A stretch of 64,000 bases of DNA from Saprospiraceae bacterium (lineage in GTDB: Bacteria > Bacteroidota > Bacteroidia > Chitinophagales > Saprospiraceae). The position numbers were made by a program, and so were the translations under genes. The stretch spans positions 1 to 64,000 of the forward strand of contig JADKGI010000015.1 in the NCBI GenBank assembly GCA_016722285.1, read 5' to 3'. The notes beneath the pieces were generated by a model. The model was given only the letters and a program-made list of their open reading frames with translations, was not told the DNA's origin and did no database searches. Shown here one piece after another: positions 18,392-26,873 of this stretch; the stretch's first letter is position 1, and every line of letters starts with the position of its first letter.

Positions 18392-18981
18392 CGGGAAAAG
18401 ATTTTAAGACCGGTCAGACACTGATGAAAACCGTGATAGCACCGGGACTAAAAGCAAGGGCAATCGGAATTGAAGGTTGGTTTTCAACCAATATTTTAGG
18501 AAACCGGGATGGTGAAGTATTGGATGATCCGGATAATTTCAAGACAAAGGAGATATCTAAACTAGGGGTACTTGAGGAGCTGCTTGAGCCTGATTTATAT
18601 CCTGACTTGTATGGCAATCTGTATCATAAAGTTCGGATAAATTATTATCCTCCGCGTGGCGATAATAAAGAAGGGTGGGATAACATCGATATCAGAGGAT
18701 GGCTCAACTACCCTATGCAGATCAAAGTTGATTTTCTTTGCAGGGATTCTATTCTTGCTGCTCCATTGGTTTTGGACCTGGCTATTTTCCTGGATTTGGC
18801 TAAAAGGGCAGGCTTATCCGGGATTCAGGAGTGGTTGTCCTTTTATCTTAAGTCGCCGCAGGCTCCTAAAGGTGTTCACCCAATGCACGATATTTTCAAG
18901 CAACTAAACAAGTTGGAAAACACCATACGTCATCTCGCAGGTGAAGACTTGATTACAAATCTTGGCCTTGATTACGAATAA
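18340..18981 (+). CDS. ino1: Myo-inositol-1-phosphate synthase, C-terminal part (frameshifted)
   Basis: True coding begins at about 18384, not at the ATG at 18340, which lies in the wrong frame of the upstream part. PIAGKDFKTGQTLMKT is the highly conserved MIPS active-site segment; GIEGWFSTNILGNRDG and the YYPPRGDNKEGWDNIDIRGW region follow, and the protein ends LGLDYE. An intrinsic terminator begins 20 bases after the stop. The gene sits between the Aur1-like and PgpA genes as part of the inositol-lipid locus. Confidence 0.92.
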   Translation: MRCPWNGRTCQKTKTPIAGKDFKTGQTLMKTVIAPGLKARAIGIEGWFSTNILGNRDGEVLDDPDNFKTKEISKLGVLEELLEPDLYPDLYGNLYHKVRINYYPPRGDNKEGWDNIDIRGWLNYPMQIKVDFLCRDSILAAPLVLDLAIFLDLAKRAGLSGIQEWLSFYLKSPQAPKGVHPMHDIFKQLNKLENTIRHLAGEDLITNLGLDYE

Positions 18982-19000
18982 TTATTAATAATTTTATATC

Positions 19001-19034
19001 AAAGGGTTATATCTATCTGATATGACCCTTTTTT
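19001..19034 (+). terminator. Intrinsic terminator after ino1
   Basis: AAAGGGTTATATC (19001-19013), a five-base loop and GATATGACCCTTT (19019-19031) pair along 13 positions with one G-U, followed by a T-run. The 3' arm overlaps the first possible ATG (19022) of the next gene, so this structure can affect readthrough to pgpA and gtrA. Confidence 0.7.
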
Positions 19035-19039
19035 CTTCT

Positions 19040-19516
19040 ATGCCACATCTTTCTATATATAAGCTTATTGCAACCTTTTTTGGTTTAGGTTACGCACCCA
19101 TCGCCCCTGGTACATTCGGCGCCCTCGGTGGATTCATTATTAGTTTTTTTATGATGAAAGCCGGAATGAACTATTACTCTTTTCATGGTTTACATGTATT
19201 TATAATTATATTGACATACGTGGTCGGAGTGCTCGCATGCGACAAACTCAAAGCTGAGTGGGGAGACGATCCTTCGAGAGTTGTCATAGATGAGACCATG
19301 GGTTTCTGGATCAGTATCCTCTTCCTTCCTCTACATATCTATGTATTCATGCTCGGTTTTGTATTATTTAGGCTTTTTGATATATTGAAACCATTGGGTA
19401 TCCGGAAAATAGACCAGCTTCATACTTCACATTCTGTTATGCTAGACGACGCTGTTGCTGGTGTTTATACCAATATTGTTTTGCAAATCGTATTTTGCTT
19501 TTTTTGGAAATTATGA
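19040..19516 (+). CDS. pgpA: PgpA-family lipid phosphatase (probable PIP phosphatase)
   Basis: Small membrane phosphatase of the phosphatidylglycerophosphatase A family. GYAPIAPGTFGALGG and DDPSRVVIDETMGFW are the family's two catalytic blocks, followed by RLFDILKPLGIRKID and the DDAVAGVYTN motif. ATG 19040 (MPHLSIYK) is preferred; ATG 19022 lies inside a terminator stem. In this locus the likely job is removal of the phosphate from phosphatidylinositol phosphate, as reported for the Bacteroides homologue, although phosphatidylglycerophosphate is the classical substrate and cannot be excluded. Six bases separate it from gtrA. Confidence 0.88.
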   Translation: MPHLSIYKLIATFFGLGYAPIAPGTFGALGGFIISFFMMKAGMNYYSFHGLHVFIIILTYVVGVLACDKLKAEWGDDPSRVVIDETMGFWISILFLPLHIYVFMLGFVLFRLFDILKPLGIRKIDQLHTSHSVMLDDAVAGVYTNIVLQIVFCFFWKL

Positions 19517-19522
19517 ACCTGA

Positions 19523-19945
19523 ATGGAAAAGAGTGAACATAAAAAAAATAAAGGCATAGAAAGACCACCACTGCGCAAAGCTTTTGTCCGGTCTCAGATA
19601 GTAAGCCTGATTGCTACTTCCATGGATTTTGCGTTGTCTTTGATATTAAATCACTTCTTGTTAGTCTATTATGTTACTGCCACGTCTATCGGGTCTGTTT
19701 TTGGCGCAGCAACCAGTTTTTTTCTCGGACGCAATTGGGCTTTTTTAAACAGACACGGCCAAGTCAGAAAACAAGCTTTACGTTTTGCTATTATCACCAT
19801 TTTCAGCATATTTGCTAATACAACAGGTGTTTTCTTTTTCAAAGAGAATTTTGAAATTTCATTTTTCACAAGTCGTCTTATTGTAGCCGCTTTGATAGGA
19901 GTTTGTTTTAATTTTTCTATGAACCGGTATTTTGTCTTCAGATAA
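19523..19945 (+). CDS. GtrA-family membrane protein
   Basis: A 140-residue protein with four hydrophobic helices and the GtrA pattern: ATSIGSVFGAATSFFLGRNWAF in the first half and NFSMNRYFVF at the C-terminus. Family members are thought to flip polyprenyl-linked or lipid-linked sugars. It closes the inositol-lipid locus directly after pgpA, where it might assist transport of inositol lipids; this is an inference from position. Confidence 0.85.
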   Translation: MEKSEHKKNKGIERPPLRKAFVRSQIVSLIATSMDFALSLILNHFLLVYYVTATSIGSVFGAATSFFLGRNWAFLNRHGQVRKQALRFAIITIFSIFANTTGVFFFKENFEISFFTSRLIVAALIGVCFNFSMNRYFVFR

Positions 19946-19995
19946 TCCTGCCATGATCAGCTTATATTATAGGTCAGAATTTTAAAAATAAAATG

Positions 19996-20003
19996 TACTT
20001 TTG
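19996..20003 (+). promoter_or_regulatory. -7 box of the PBP1A gene
   Basis: TACTTTTG matches TAnnTTTG and is 20 bases upstream of the ATG at 20024, which would give a very short leader. No matching -33 TTTG was found. Confidence 0.5.
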
Positions 20004-20023
20004 CACCCTAAGCAACTTTGTGA

Positions 20024-22750
20024 ATGAAAAATCTCAATGAGATAAAGTCTATAATTTCTGCCGCTTACCGGAAAATAACCAATCCTGTGACTGAACCCAT
20101 AGGCAGGGTGTTGGCACCTTACAAAGCTAAATGGAATGATTTTATCTACCCCGTCACACACAGTTGGGATGTATATAAAAGTAATAATCCCGGAAAATCA
20201 AAAATAATATATTGGTCATTTAACTTGGTTAAATGGGGGTTTATCTTCGTTATTGCTATTATTCTAATGACTCTTTTTGGTGTTTTTGGAAAATTACCAA
20301 CAGCGGATGAAATAAAATCAATTGAGACTTCTGATGCTTCGGAAATATATTCCAGCGATGGGGTTATGATAGGAAAGTATTATACCGAAAACAGAACAAC
20401 TATAAAACTTGACAGCATATCTCCATACCTGATTACTGCCCTTCTTGCCATAGAGGATAAACGATTTTTTGAACACAGTGGAATTGACCTCTGGTCATGG
20501 ATGCGCGTATTTAAAGGAGTGGCTACCAACACGCAAAGTATGGGAGGTGGCTCTACATTGAGTCAGCAACTGGCTAAAAATCTGTACCCCAGAAAAAATT
20601 ATAAAATACCGGGATTAAGTATATTTATCAATAAAGTAAAGGAAAATATCATTTCAATAAAACTCGAAAATATTTACAACAAAGAAGAATTGCTCACAAT
20701 GTATCTCAATACTGTGCCTTTCGGAGGTAACAGGTATGGGATTCAGGAGGCGGCACGATATTTTTACAATAAAAGACCTAAGGAACTGGCACCCGAGCAG
20801 GCAGCCACATTGATAGGAATGCTGAAAGCTACCACGGCCCTTGACCCCACTCGAAATCCAAAAAATTCAGAAAAAAGAAGAAATCTTGTGCTTTCTCAAA
20901 TGCTTCAAAACAGGGATTTCAGATTTGAATCAGAAGAAATGACCACAATTTCCCGAATGGTTAATACAGGTTCTATTAGTCAGGAACAATACGATAAGCT
21001 GATATTAAAGCCAATTGCTGCGACATCGCACGACGATATTGGCAATGATGATGGATTGGGAACTTATTTCAGGGAGTATCTCCGAACAAAAGAATTGCCC
21101 AGAATCCTCAAAAATATCCTTAAAGATGATGGTTCCATCTACAACATCTATACCGATGGGCTTAAGATATATACTTCATTAGACAGCAGAATGCAAAAAC
21201 ATGCCGAAAATGCTGTATTTAAACATATGTCTTACCTCCAGAAGGAATTTGAAAAACACTGGAAAGGATATAAGGAAGAAAAACCTTGGGGTGATGATAG
21301 ATGGATAGATGAACAGGTCAAAAGAAGTGAAAGATATTTTTTACTCAAAGAAGCAGGTATTTCAAATAAAGATATCGATTCTATATTTAGAATTCCTGCT
21401 CCGATGAAAGTCTTTACATGGGATAAAATACCGATTGAAAGGGATACAATGATGACTCCTCTAGATAGTGTCAGGTATTATTTTACCCTCCTTAATTGTG
21501 GTTTTATGGCCATGGAACATGCTAATGGTTATGTCAAAGCCTGGGTTGGCGGAACTGATTTTAAATATTTCAAATACGATCATATTCTGAGCAAAAGACA
21601 GGTAGGATCTACTTTTAAACCGATCGTGTACGCTGCTGCCTTAAATGACAGTATCAGTCCTTGCAAATATTTTAAAAACAGTGAAGTAACCATACAAGAT
21701 TGGTCACCGAAAAATTCTGATGAAAAATACGGTGGATGGTATTCTGTGATCGGAGGTCTCACATACTCAGCCAATGTGATCGCTGCTCAGCTTATTGAGA
21801 AAGTAGGAATCCAGAAAACGATAGATCTGGCCCGAAAAATGGATATTACTTCTTTTCTTCCCAGAGAATTTGGAATTAGCCTTGGAGCTGCTGATATTTC
21901 GCTTTATGAAATGATGAAAGTGTATGGGACCATTGCAAATAAAGGTATTCGACCTGAACCAGTCACAGTATTAAAAATTGAAGACAGATACGGAAATGAA
22001 ATTTACAATTATGAAGAAATAATTAGTACTGATCCTAAAGCAGGGCCCAATGTCAGGGCACTTGACACTTTAATAGCTGCAACCATGACAAAAATGATGC
22101 AATCTGTTGTCATTTATGGTACTGCAAATAATCTCAGAAGTCAATATTGTACTCATTGTGATTTTGCAGGTAAAACAGGTACAACGCAAAACCATTCTGA
22201 TGGATGGCTGATAGCTTATAATCCGAAACTTGTGACAGGTGCCTGGGTAGGTGGCCCGAGTCCGGCAGTAAGATTCAGAACCATGGGCTTAGGTAGCGGC
22301 TCTGCCATGGCACTGCCCATTGTAGGGAATTTTTGGTATTCACTTTCGATTGATCCAAAAAGTGCCAAAATAACTCAGGAGAAATTTCCGGTAAATGAGC
22401 AGGTAAATGCTAAATTTGGCTGCCCGTTCAGAATCGGTGTTTCACCCGATACGCTCAATATGTTGATGCAGGATAGTACATTAAGAGATTCCCTTACCAG
22501 GAACGGATTCCGCAATTTGCGTCAGATAGTAAATGATATTTATGGAATCCCTCAGGAAGATGTGCCAACTGTTGACGGGGAGGGTGAAATCATTATGGAA
22601 AATGATTCGCGGCTGGAAATAAAAACACTTGATGGGAAAAACGCTGAAAATATAAAATCTAAGGATAATAAAATCCCTGATAAAAAGAATCTAGCTGAAC
22701 CAAAGGAAAAACCTAAAGAACCTCCAAAAAAGGGAAACGGCGGAAATTAG
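20024..22750 (+). CDS. Penicillin-binding protein 1A (bifunctional transglycosylase/transpeptidase)
   Basis: Class A PBP of 908 residues that polymerises and cross-links peptidoglycan in the periplasm. A cytoplasmic N-terminus of about 65 residues precedes the membrane anchor (GFIFVIAIILMTLFGVFG). The GT51 transglycosylase has IEDKRFFEHSGID near residue 145 and GGGSTLSQQLAKNL. The transpeptidase has the SxxK tetrad S529-T-F-K532 and KTGTT at 717-721. A Lys/Pro-rich tail ends the chain. Complete; 26 bases separate it from mtaB, so co-transcription is likely. Confidence 0.95.
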   Translation: MKNLNEIKSIISAAYRKITNPVTEPIGRVLAPYKAKWNDFIYPVTHSWDVYKSNNPGKSKIIYWSFNLVKWGFIFVIAIILMTLFGVFGKLPTADEIKSIETSDASEIYSSDGVMIGKYYTENRTTIKLDSISPYLITALLAIEDKRFFEHSGIDLWSWMRVFKGVATNTQSMGGGSTLSQQLAKNLYPRKNYKIPGLSIFINKVKENIISIKLENIYNKEELLTMYLNTVPFGGNRYGIQEAARYFYNKRPKELAPEQAATLIGMLKATTALDPTRNPKNSEKRRNLVLSQMLQNRDFRFESEEMTTISRMVNTGSISQEQYDKLILKPIAATSHDDIGNDDGLGTYFREYLRTKELPRILKNILKDDGSIYNIYTDGLKIYTSLDSRMQKHAENAVFKHMSYLQKEFEKHWKGYKEEKPWGDDRWIDEQVKRSERYFLLKEAGISNKDIDSIFRIPAPMKVFTWDKIPIERDTMMTPLDSVRYYFTLLNCGFMAMEHANGYVKAWVGGTDFKYFKYDHILSKRQVGSTFKPIVYAAALNDSISPCKYFKNSEVTIQDWSPKNSDEKYGGWYSVIGGLTYSANVIAAQLIEKVGIQKTIDLARKMDITSFLPREFGISLGAADISLYEMMKVYGTIANKGIRPEPVTVLKIEDRYGNEIYNYEEIISTDPKAGPNVRALDTLIAATMTKMMQSVVIYGTANNLRSQYCTHCDFAGKTGTTQNHSDGWLIAYNPKLVTGAWVGGPSPAVRFRTMGLGSGSAMALPIVGNFWYSLSIDPKSAKITQEKFPVNEQVNAKFGCPFRIGVSPDTLNMLMQDSTLRDSLTRNGFRNLRQIVNDIYGIPQEDVPTVDGEGEIIMENDSRLEIKTLDGKNAENIKSKDNKIPDKKNLAEPKEKPKEPPKKGNGGN

Positions 22751-22776
22751 TGATCTGATCTATACCAAATTATTAT

Positions 22777-24111
22777 ATGGCTACTCCACGCACTGTTGCA
22801 TTTCATACATTAGGTTGTAAGCTCAATTTTTCTGAGTCATCCAGTATCAGAAGATCCTTTGAAGCTCAAGGCTATCAGGCTATCGAATTTGAACAAGGGG
22901 CCGATATTTACGTCCTTAATACATGCTCCGTAACTGATTTTGCCGACAAGAAGTGCAGATATGAGGTGCGACGGGCATTGAAATATGCACCGCAGGCAAA
23001 AATTGTGGTGGTAGGATGCTACGCTCAACTTAAGCCCGCAGAAATAGCAGAAATACCTGGCGTGGATCTGGTACTCGGTGCTGCTGAAAAATTTAACATC
23101 CTAAACTATATTGATGGTATTTCAGGCAGTGCAGACAAAGGCATGGTTATCGCGGGTGAAGTCAAAGAAGCCAATACCTTTATAGATGCGTTTTCGTTTG
23201 GAGACCGCACCAGATCTTTTCTCAAGGTGCAGGATGGATGTGACTATAAGTGTTCGTTTTGCACTATACCTCAGGCCAGAGGGTCAAGCAGAAGTGATAC
23301 TATTCCCAATGTGATCTCAAATGCGGTAAAAATAGCAGATTTAGGCGTAAAAGAAATAGTACTCACCGGAGTAAATCTAGGAGATTTTGGCAATGGAACT
23401 GATGTGATAGAGGGAACAAAACCAAAAAAAGATGCATTATTCATCGACTTAATAAAAGAACTGGATAAGGTAGATGGCATCTCCAGGTACCGTATTTCTT
23501 CTATTGAGCCCAATCTTCTTACAGAAGAAATAATTGATTTTGTTGCAGAGTCACCAAAATTTGTACCTCATTTTCACGTGCCGCTTCAGTCAGGGAGCGA
23601 CAAAATTCTAAAAACAATGCGCAGGCGCTATCAAAGAGATTTGTACAGTCAGCGTGTTGATTGGATTAAGAAAAGAATGCCACACTGTTGTATTGGTGTC
23701 GATGTCATTACAGGATTTCCTGGTGAGACGCATGATGATTTCTTAGACACTTATCATTTTTTGAAAGACCTTGATATAAGTTACCTGCATGTATTTACCT
23801 ATTCAGAAAGAGCCAATACGCCTGCAGCATATATGACACACAACATACCTATGGAAGTGAGAAGAGAACGCAATGAAATGTTACGGGTACTATCACATAA
23901 AAAGAAGTTAAAATTTACAGAACCATATCTGGGTACTATGCGGAATGTACTTTTCGAACATTCCAAAGATGAAAATATCATGCATGGCTTTACAGATAAT
24001 TATATAAAAGTCACACTGCCCAAAGATCAAAAGCTGATAAATTCGATAAGAAAAGTCCGGCTTATTGGATGGAATGGTAAGTTGGATGCCGTAAATTCTG
24101 AATTGATTTGA
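22777..24111 (+). CDS. mtaB: tRNA t6A37 methylthiotransferase MtaB
   Basis: Radical-SAM enzyme of 444 residues that adds a methylthio group to t6A37 of ANN-decoding tRNAs. The UPF0004 domain opens with FHTLGCKLNFSES and NTCSVTDFADKKCR, whose cysteines bind the auxiliary cluster; DGCDYKCSFCTIPQARG carries the CxxxCxxC of the radical cluster; VPLQSGSDKILKTMRRRY and GVDVITGFPGET follow. A TRAM-like tail is present. The CKLN N-terminus fits MtaB better than MiaB. Confidence 0.93.
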   Translation: MATPRTVAFHTLGCKLNFSESSSIRRSFEAQGYQAIEFEQGADIYVLNTCSVTDFADKKCRYEVRRALKYAPQAKIVVVGCYAQLKPAEIAEIPGVDLVLGAAEKFNILNYIDGISGSADKGMVIAGEVKEANTFIDAFSFGDRTRSFLKVQDGCDYKCSFCTIPQARGSSRSDTIPNVISNAVKIADLGVKEIVLTGVNLGDFGNGTDVIEGTKPKKDALFIDLIKELDKVDGISRYRISSIEPNLLTEEIIDFVAESPKFVPHFHVPLQSGSDKILKTMRRRYQRDLYSQRVDWIKKRMPHCCIGVDVITGFPGETHDDFLDTYHFLKDLDISYLHVFTYSERANTPAAYMTHNIPMEVRRERNEMLRVLSHKKKLKFTEPYLGTMRNVLFEHSKDENIMHGFTDNYIKVTLPKDQKLINSIRKVRLIGWNGKLDAVNSELI

Positions 24112-24160
24112 ATTATGGTCCAATAAAAATACATTGCAAATACACCAAAATAAGTACTTG

Positions 24161-24541
24161 ATGCATCTTAGAAGTACACTCATAAAGTTGAGTGCTAAGT
24201 TCTATCTGATTAGCGCAGTGTTATGGACAATATTGACATTATACTTATCTCTCATATCAGCCAGAGAAGCTTCAAAATTTAATGTTTGGGACTTTGTAGG
24301 GTTTGATAAATTGGCCCACCTTATATTTTACTGCATATTTTGTTTTTTATGGTGTATGGGTTTCAGAGAGTCAAATAACAGCCAAAAAAAAATATTATTT
24401 TTTTCTGTTTCTTTTGGTGTATTAATGGAAATTTGTCAACTTTACCTTTTCAACGGTAGATCTTTTGAGCTTTTTGATATTATTGCTAATATTATTGGTT
24501 CAGTAGTTGGTCTTATATTATTTAAAAAAATTATTAATTAA
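24161..24541 (+). CDS. VanZ-like membrane protein
   Basis: A 126-residue protein (ATG 24161; the frame reaches a TTG at 24134) with four predicted helices. WDFVGFDKLAHLIFY and LMEICQLYLFNGRSFELFDIIANIIGSVVG match the VanZ-like pattern with conserved Asp, His, Glu and Asn. The function of such stand-alone VanZ proteins is not well defined. Six bases separate its stop from the first tonB gene. Confidence 0.85.
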   Translation: MHLRSTLIKLSAKFYLISAVLWTILTLYLSLISAREASKFNVWDFVGFDKLAHLIFYCIFCFLWCMGFRESNNSQKKILFFSVSFGVLMEICQLYLFNGRSFELFDIIANIIGSVVGLILFKKIIN

Positions 24542-24547
24542 CAACTT

Positions 24548-25465
24548 ATGTTCAAAGAATTAGAAGTCTCGAGTACAGGTGTTGGACTGTTTTTTCTTGG
24601 TCTTGTTATTTTGACAATAGGTCTTGTTTACTTTTTCAGAAGAAAATACAATTCCTACAAACTTCAGGATCTTTTAAATTCGAATGCCGGAAAAAAAGCC
24701 CAAACCATAAGCGAACGTACTAAGTTTCCTGAAATGGATGTTTTTAAAATTTCGGGATCATTTTTTAATTATGGTATGACAGCTGCTGTTGCTTTTGCAT
24801 TGATAGCTATGAGCTGGACTACCTATGAAAGACAAATCAAAGTGGACCTTAGTGATTTGGTTATGGATGATGAAGTGGAGATTGAAGTACCACGTACTGC
24901 AGAACCACCGCCACCGCCACCGCCTCCACCACCACCTGTAATTCAGGAAGTACCTGATACAGAAGTGATAGAAGAGGAGCAGCCTGTATTCGAAAATCAG
25001 GAGGTAACACAAGAGACCAGAGTTGAGGCACCCGTAGTGGAGAAAAAAGCACCACCACCACCACCACCACCACCACCGCCAGCACCTGTTGAGGAAGAGA
25101 TATTTAAGGTTGTTGAGCAAATGCCAAGGTTCCCTGGTTGCGAAGACAAAAAGACTGAAGCAGAAAAGGAATTATGTGCTAAAACCAAAATGCTTGAGTA
25201 TATATATAAAAACCTTAAGTACCCTGCTATCGCCAGAGAAAACGGCGTAGAAGGTCAGGTAGTTCTCCAGTTTGTGGTTGATAAAGATGGTAGCATAACT
25301 GATACTAAAATTGTTCGAGACATCGGAGCAGGTTGCGGTACTGCAGCAGAAACTATTGTAAATGGCATGAATGATATGGGGAAAAAATGGACACCCGGTA
25401 AGCAAAGAGGCCGTGCTGTGAGAGTATTGTACACCCTTCCTGTGAAATTTAAACTAGAAGGATAG
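24548..25465 (+). CDS. TonB-like energy transducer, copy 1
   Basis: A 305-residue TonB protein that couples the inner-membrane proton-motive force to outer-membrane receptors. It has two hydrophobic segments instead of one: residues about 10-32 and, after a basic 40-residue loop, about 76-94 ending SWTTYE. Two uninterrupted proline runs (11 and 10 residues) flank an acidic EVxE-rich stretch. The C-terminal TonB domain contains YPAIARENGVEGQVVLQF and GKQRGRAVRVLYTLPVKF, and a CEDKKTEAEKELC insert. A close paralogue lies 346 bases downstream. A strong terminator follows. Confidence 0.9.
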   Translation: MFKELEVSSTGVGLFFLGLVILTIGLVYFFRRKYNSYKLQDLLNSNAGKKAQTISERTKFPEMDVFKISGSFFNYGMTAAVAFALIAMSWTTYERQIKVDLSDLVMDDEVEIEVPRTAEPPPPPPPPPPPVIQEVPDTEVIEEEQPVFENQEVTQETRVEAPVVEKKAPPPPPPPPPPAPVEEEIFKVVEQMPRFPGCEDKKTEAEKELCAKTKMLEYIYKNLKYPAIARENGVEGQVVLQFVVDKDGSITDTKIVRDIGAGCGTAAETIVNGMNDMGKKWTPGKQRGRAVRVLYTLPVKFKLEG

Positions 25466-25495
25466 AATATAAAGAATTAGAATAAAGTGTTTTCA

Positions 25496-25533
25496 AAAGG
25501 GGCAGAAATTAATTTTTCTGCCCCTTTGTTTTT
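25496..25533 (+). terminator. Strong intrinsic terminator after tonB copy 1
   Basis: AAAGGGGCAGAAA (25496-25508), loop TTAATT and TTTCTGCCCCTTT (25515-25527) form a perfect 13-base stem followed by GTTTTT. Confidence 0.9.
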
Positions 25534-25596
25534 AATGCTGAAGCTATCCTGTTTCTAATAAAGCGCTCAGCCCTTAACAAATTTTTATCATCGTAC

Positions 25597-25616
25597 ACAA
25601 TGATTTAAATCATTGT
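25597..25616. promoter_or_regulatory. Perfect 20-base palindrome, candidate operator
   Basis: ACAATGATTT followed by its exact reverse complement AAATCATTGT. It is centred about 80 bases before the predicted transcription start of tonB copy 2, a usual distance for an activator site. The binding protein is unknown. Confidence 0.4.
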
Positions 25617-25645
25617 ATAACACTGAAATAATCCGTCATTTTGTC

Positions 25646-25680
25646 TTTGAAAAGAAGCATTTCACAGCCTTGTAACTTTG
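25646..25680 (+). promoter_or_regulatory. Promoter candidate of tonB copy 2
   Basis: TTTG (25646-25649), 23-base spacer, TAACTTTG (25673-25680). The expected leader to ATG 25815 is about 130 bases. Confidence 0.5.
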
Positions 25681-25814
25681 ATAGGTTTTGCTGAACTTCA
25701 GAATACCTCTTCAATACACAGACCTGAAATCATCAGTTTTCAAAAAGTTAGTATAAAATATTCGGTAGCAAATCATTTTATCCTAACTAATTATTAAAAT
25801 TTAAATAATTAGTG

Positions 25815-26741
25815 ATGTTCAAAGAATTAGAAATCTCAAGTCTCGGTGTAGGGTTATTTTTCCTTCTTTTAATAATTTTTATGGTGGGAATTGTACTCTT
25901 TTTCAAATTAAAGTTCAGGTCATATAAACTTCAAAATCTCGTTGCCAAAAATTCAGGGAAAAAACCAGTTACTTTTGCAGAGCAAACAAAGTTTCCGGAG
26001 CTTGATGTTTTTAATATTTCCTCTTCATTGTTCAATTTTGGACTGGCAGTAGCAGTTGGTATTGCTTTGGTGGGAATGAGTTGGACCACCTACGAGAAAA
26101 AATTAAAAATTGATATGAATGAGCTGATAGTTGATGGAGAAGTAGAAATAGAGGTACCTCGTACAGCGGAGCCACCAGCACCACCGCCTCCACCACCTCC
26201 ACCTGTTATTCAGGAGGTGCCTAATACGGTTGTTCTCCTTGAAGAGCAGCCGGTGTTTGAAAATCAGGAAGTGACCATGGACACCAAAGTCGAAATGCCG
26301 GTAGTGCTTGAAAAGAAAGTTGTCGCAACACCACCTCCACCACCTCCGCCACCTCCTGCACCTGTTGAAGAGGAGATATTTAAAGTAGTGGAGCAAATGC
26401 CCAGATTTCCGGGATGTGAAGATAAGAAAACAGATAAAGAAAGAGCCGAATGTGCAAAAATCAAAATGTTGGAGTATCTCTACAGTAACCTGAAATATCC
26501 TGGTCTTGCCAGAGAAAATGGTGTCGAAGGACAGGTTGTCATACAGTTTGTAGTAGAAAAAGATGGAAGTATCAAAGATATTGTGATATTAAGAGATATA
26601 GGAGCAGGTTGCGGGGAAGCCGCACAAAATGTAATCAATAGTATGAATAATATGGGCCAGAAATGGACACCTGGAAAACAAAGAGGTCGTCCTGTAAAAG
26701 TTCTTTTTACCTTGCCGGTCCGATTTAAAATAGAAGTTTAG
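25815..26741 (+). CDS. TonB-like energy transducer, copy 2
   Basis: Paralogue of the preceding TonB with the same plan: FKELEISS start, hydrophobic segments at about 10-30 and 75-94, two proline-rich stretches, a CEDKKTDKERAEC insert and the C-terminal domain YPGLARENGVEGQVVIQF to GKQRGRPVKVLFTLPVRF. A GTG directly before ATG 25815 would add one residue; the ATG matches the paralogue's start. Similarity runs the whole length, so this is a gene duplication. The proline spacers and the connecting segment differ most. Confidence 0.9.
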   Translation: MFKELEISSLGVGLFFLLLIIFMVGIVLFFKLKFRSYKLQNLVAKNSGKKPVTFAEQTKFPELDVFNISSSLFNFGLAVAVGIALVGMSWTTYEKKLKIDMNELIVDGEVEIEVPRTAEPPAPPPPPPPPVIQEVPNTVVLLEEQPVFENQEVTMDTKVEMPVVLEKKVVATPPPPPPPPPAPVEEEIFKVVEQMPRFPGCEDKKTDKERAECAKIKMLEYLYSNLKYPGLARENGVEGQVVIQFVVEKDGSIKDIVILRDIGAGCGEAAQNVINSMNNMGQKWTPGKQRGRPVKVLFTLPVRFKIEV

Positions 26742-26774
26742 AAAGTGTGTTTTACTATAACCTAAATAATTATG

Positions 26775-26805
26775 AAAAAGCAGGAATTTTTATCCTGCTT
26801 TTTTT
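26775..26805 (+). terminator. Intrinsic terminator after tonB copy 2
   Basis: AAAAAGCAGGA (26775-26785), seven-base loop and TCCTGCTTTTT (26793-26803) pair perfectly and end in a T-run. Being symmetric it may also serve the opposing MATE-gene operon. Confidence 0.85.
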
Positions 26806-26873
26806 GTGAAATCAACTGCGAAATATTTTGTATCATCATGTTTCAGTTTCTTGATATAGTAACTACATCTTTA

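Larger units (their letters stand above)
25466..25811. other. Intergenic region between the two tonB genes
   Basis: 346 bases with no gene. It holds, in order, the terminator of tonB copy 1, a perfect 20-base palindrome (25597-25616), and a promoter candidate for tonB copy 2 (25646-25680). The two paralogues are therefore separately transcribed and could respond to different signals. Confidence 0.7.

Noticed and set aside
24850..25085. Simple-sequence repeat in tonB as a mobile or variable locus
   Set aside because: The CCA/CCG repeats are codons of the normal proline spacer; no evidence for variation from one sequence.
24861..25120. Trp- or Val-rich frames opposite the TonB proline runs
   Set aside because: Artefact of reading proline-codon repeats on the other strand.
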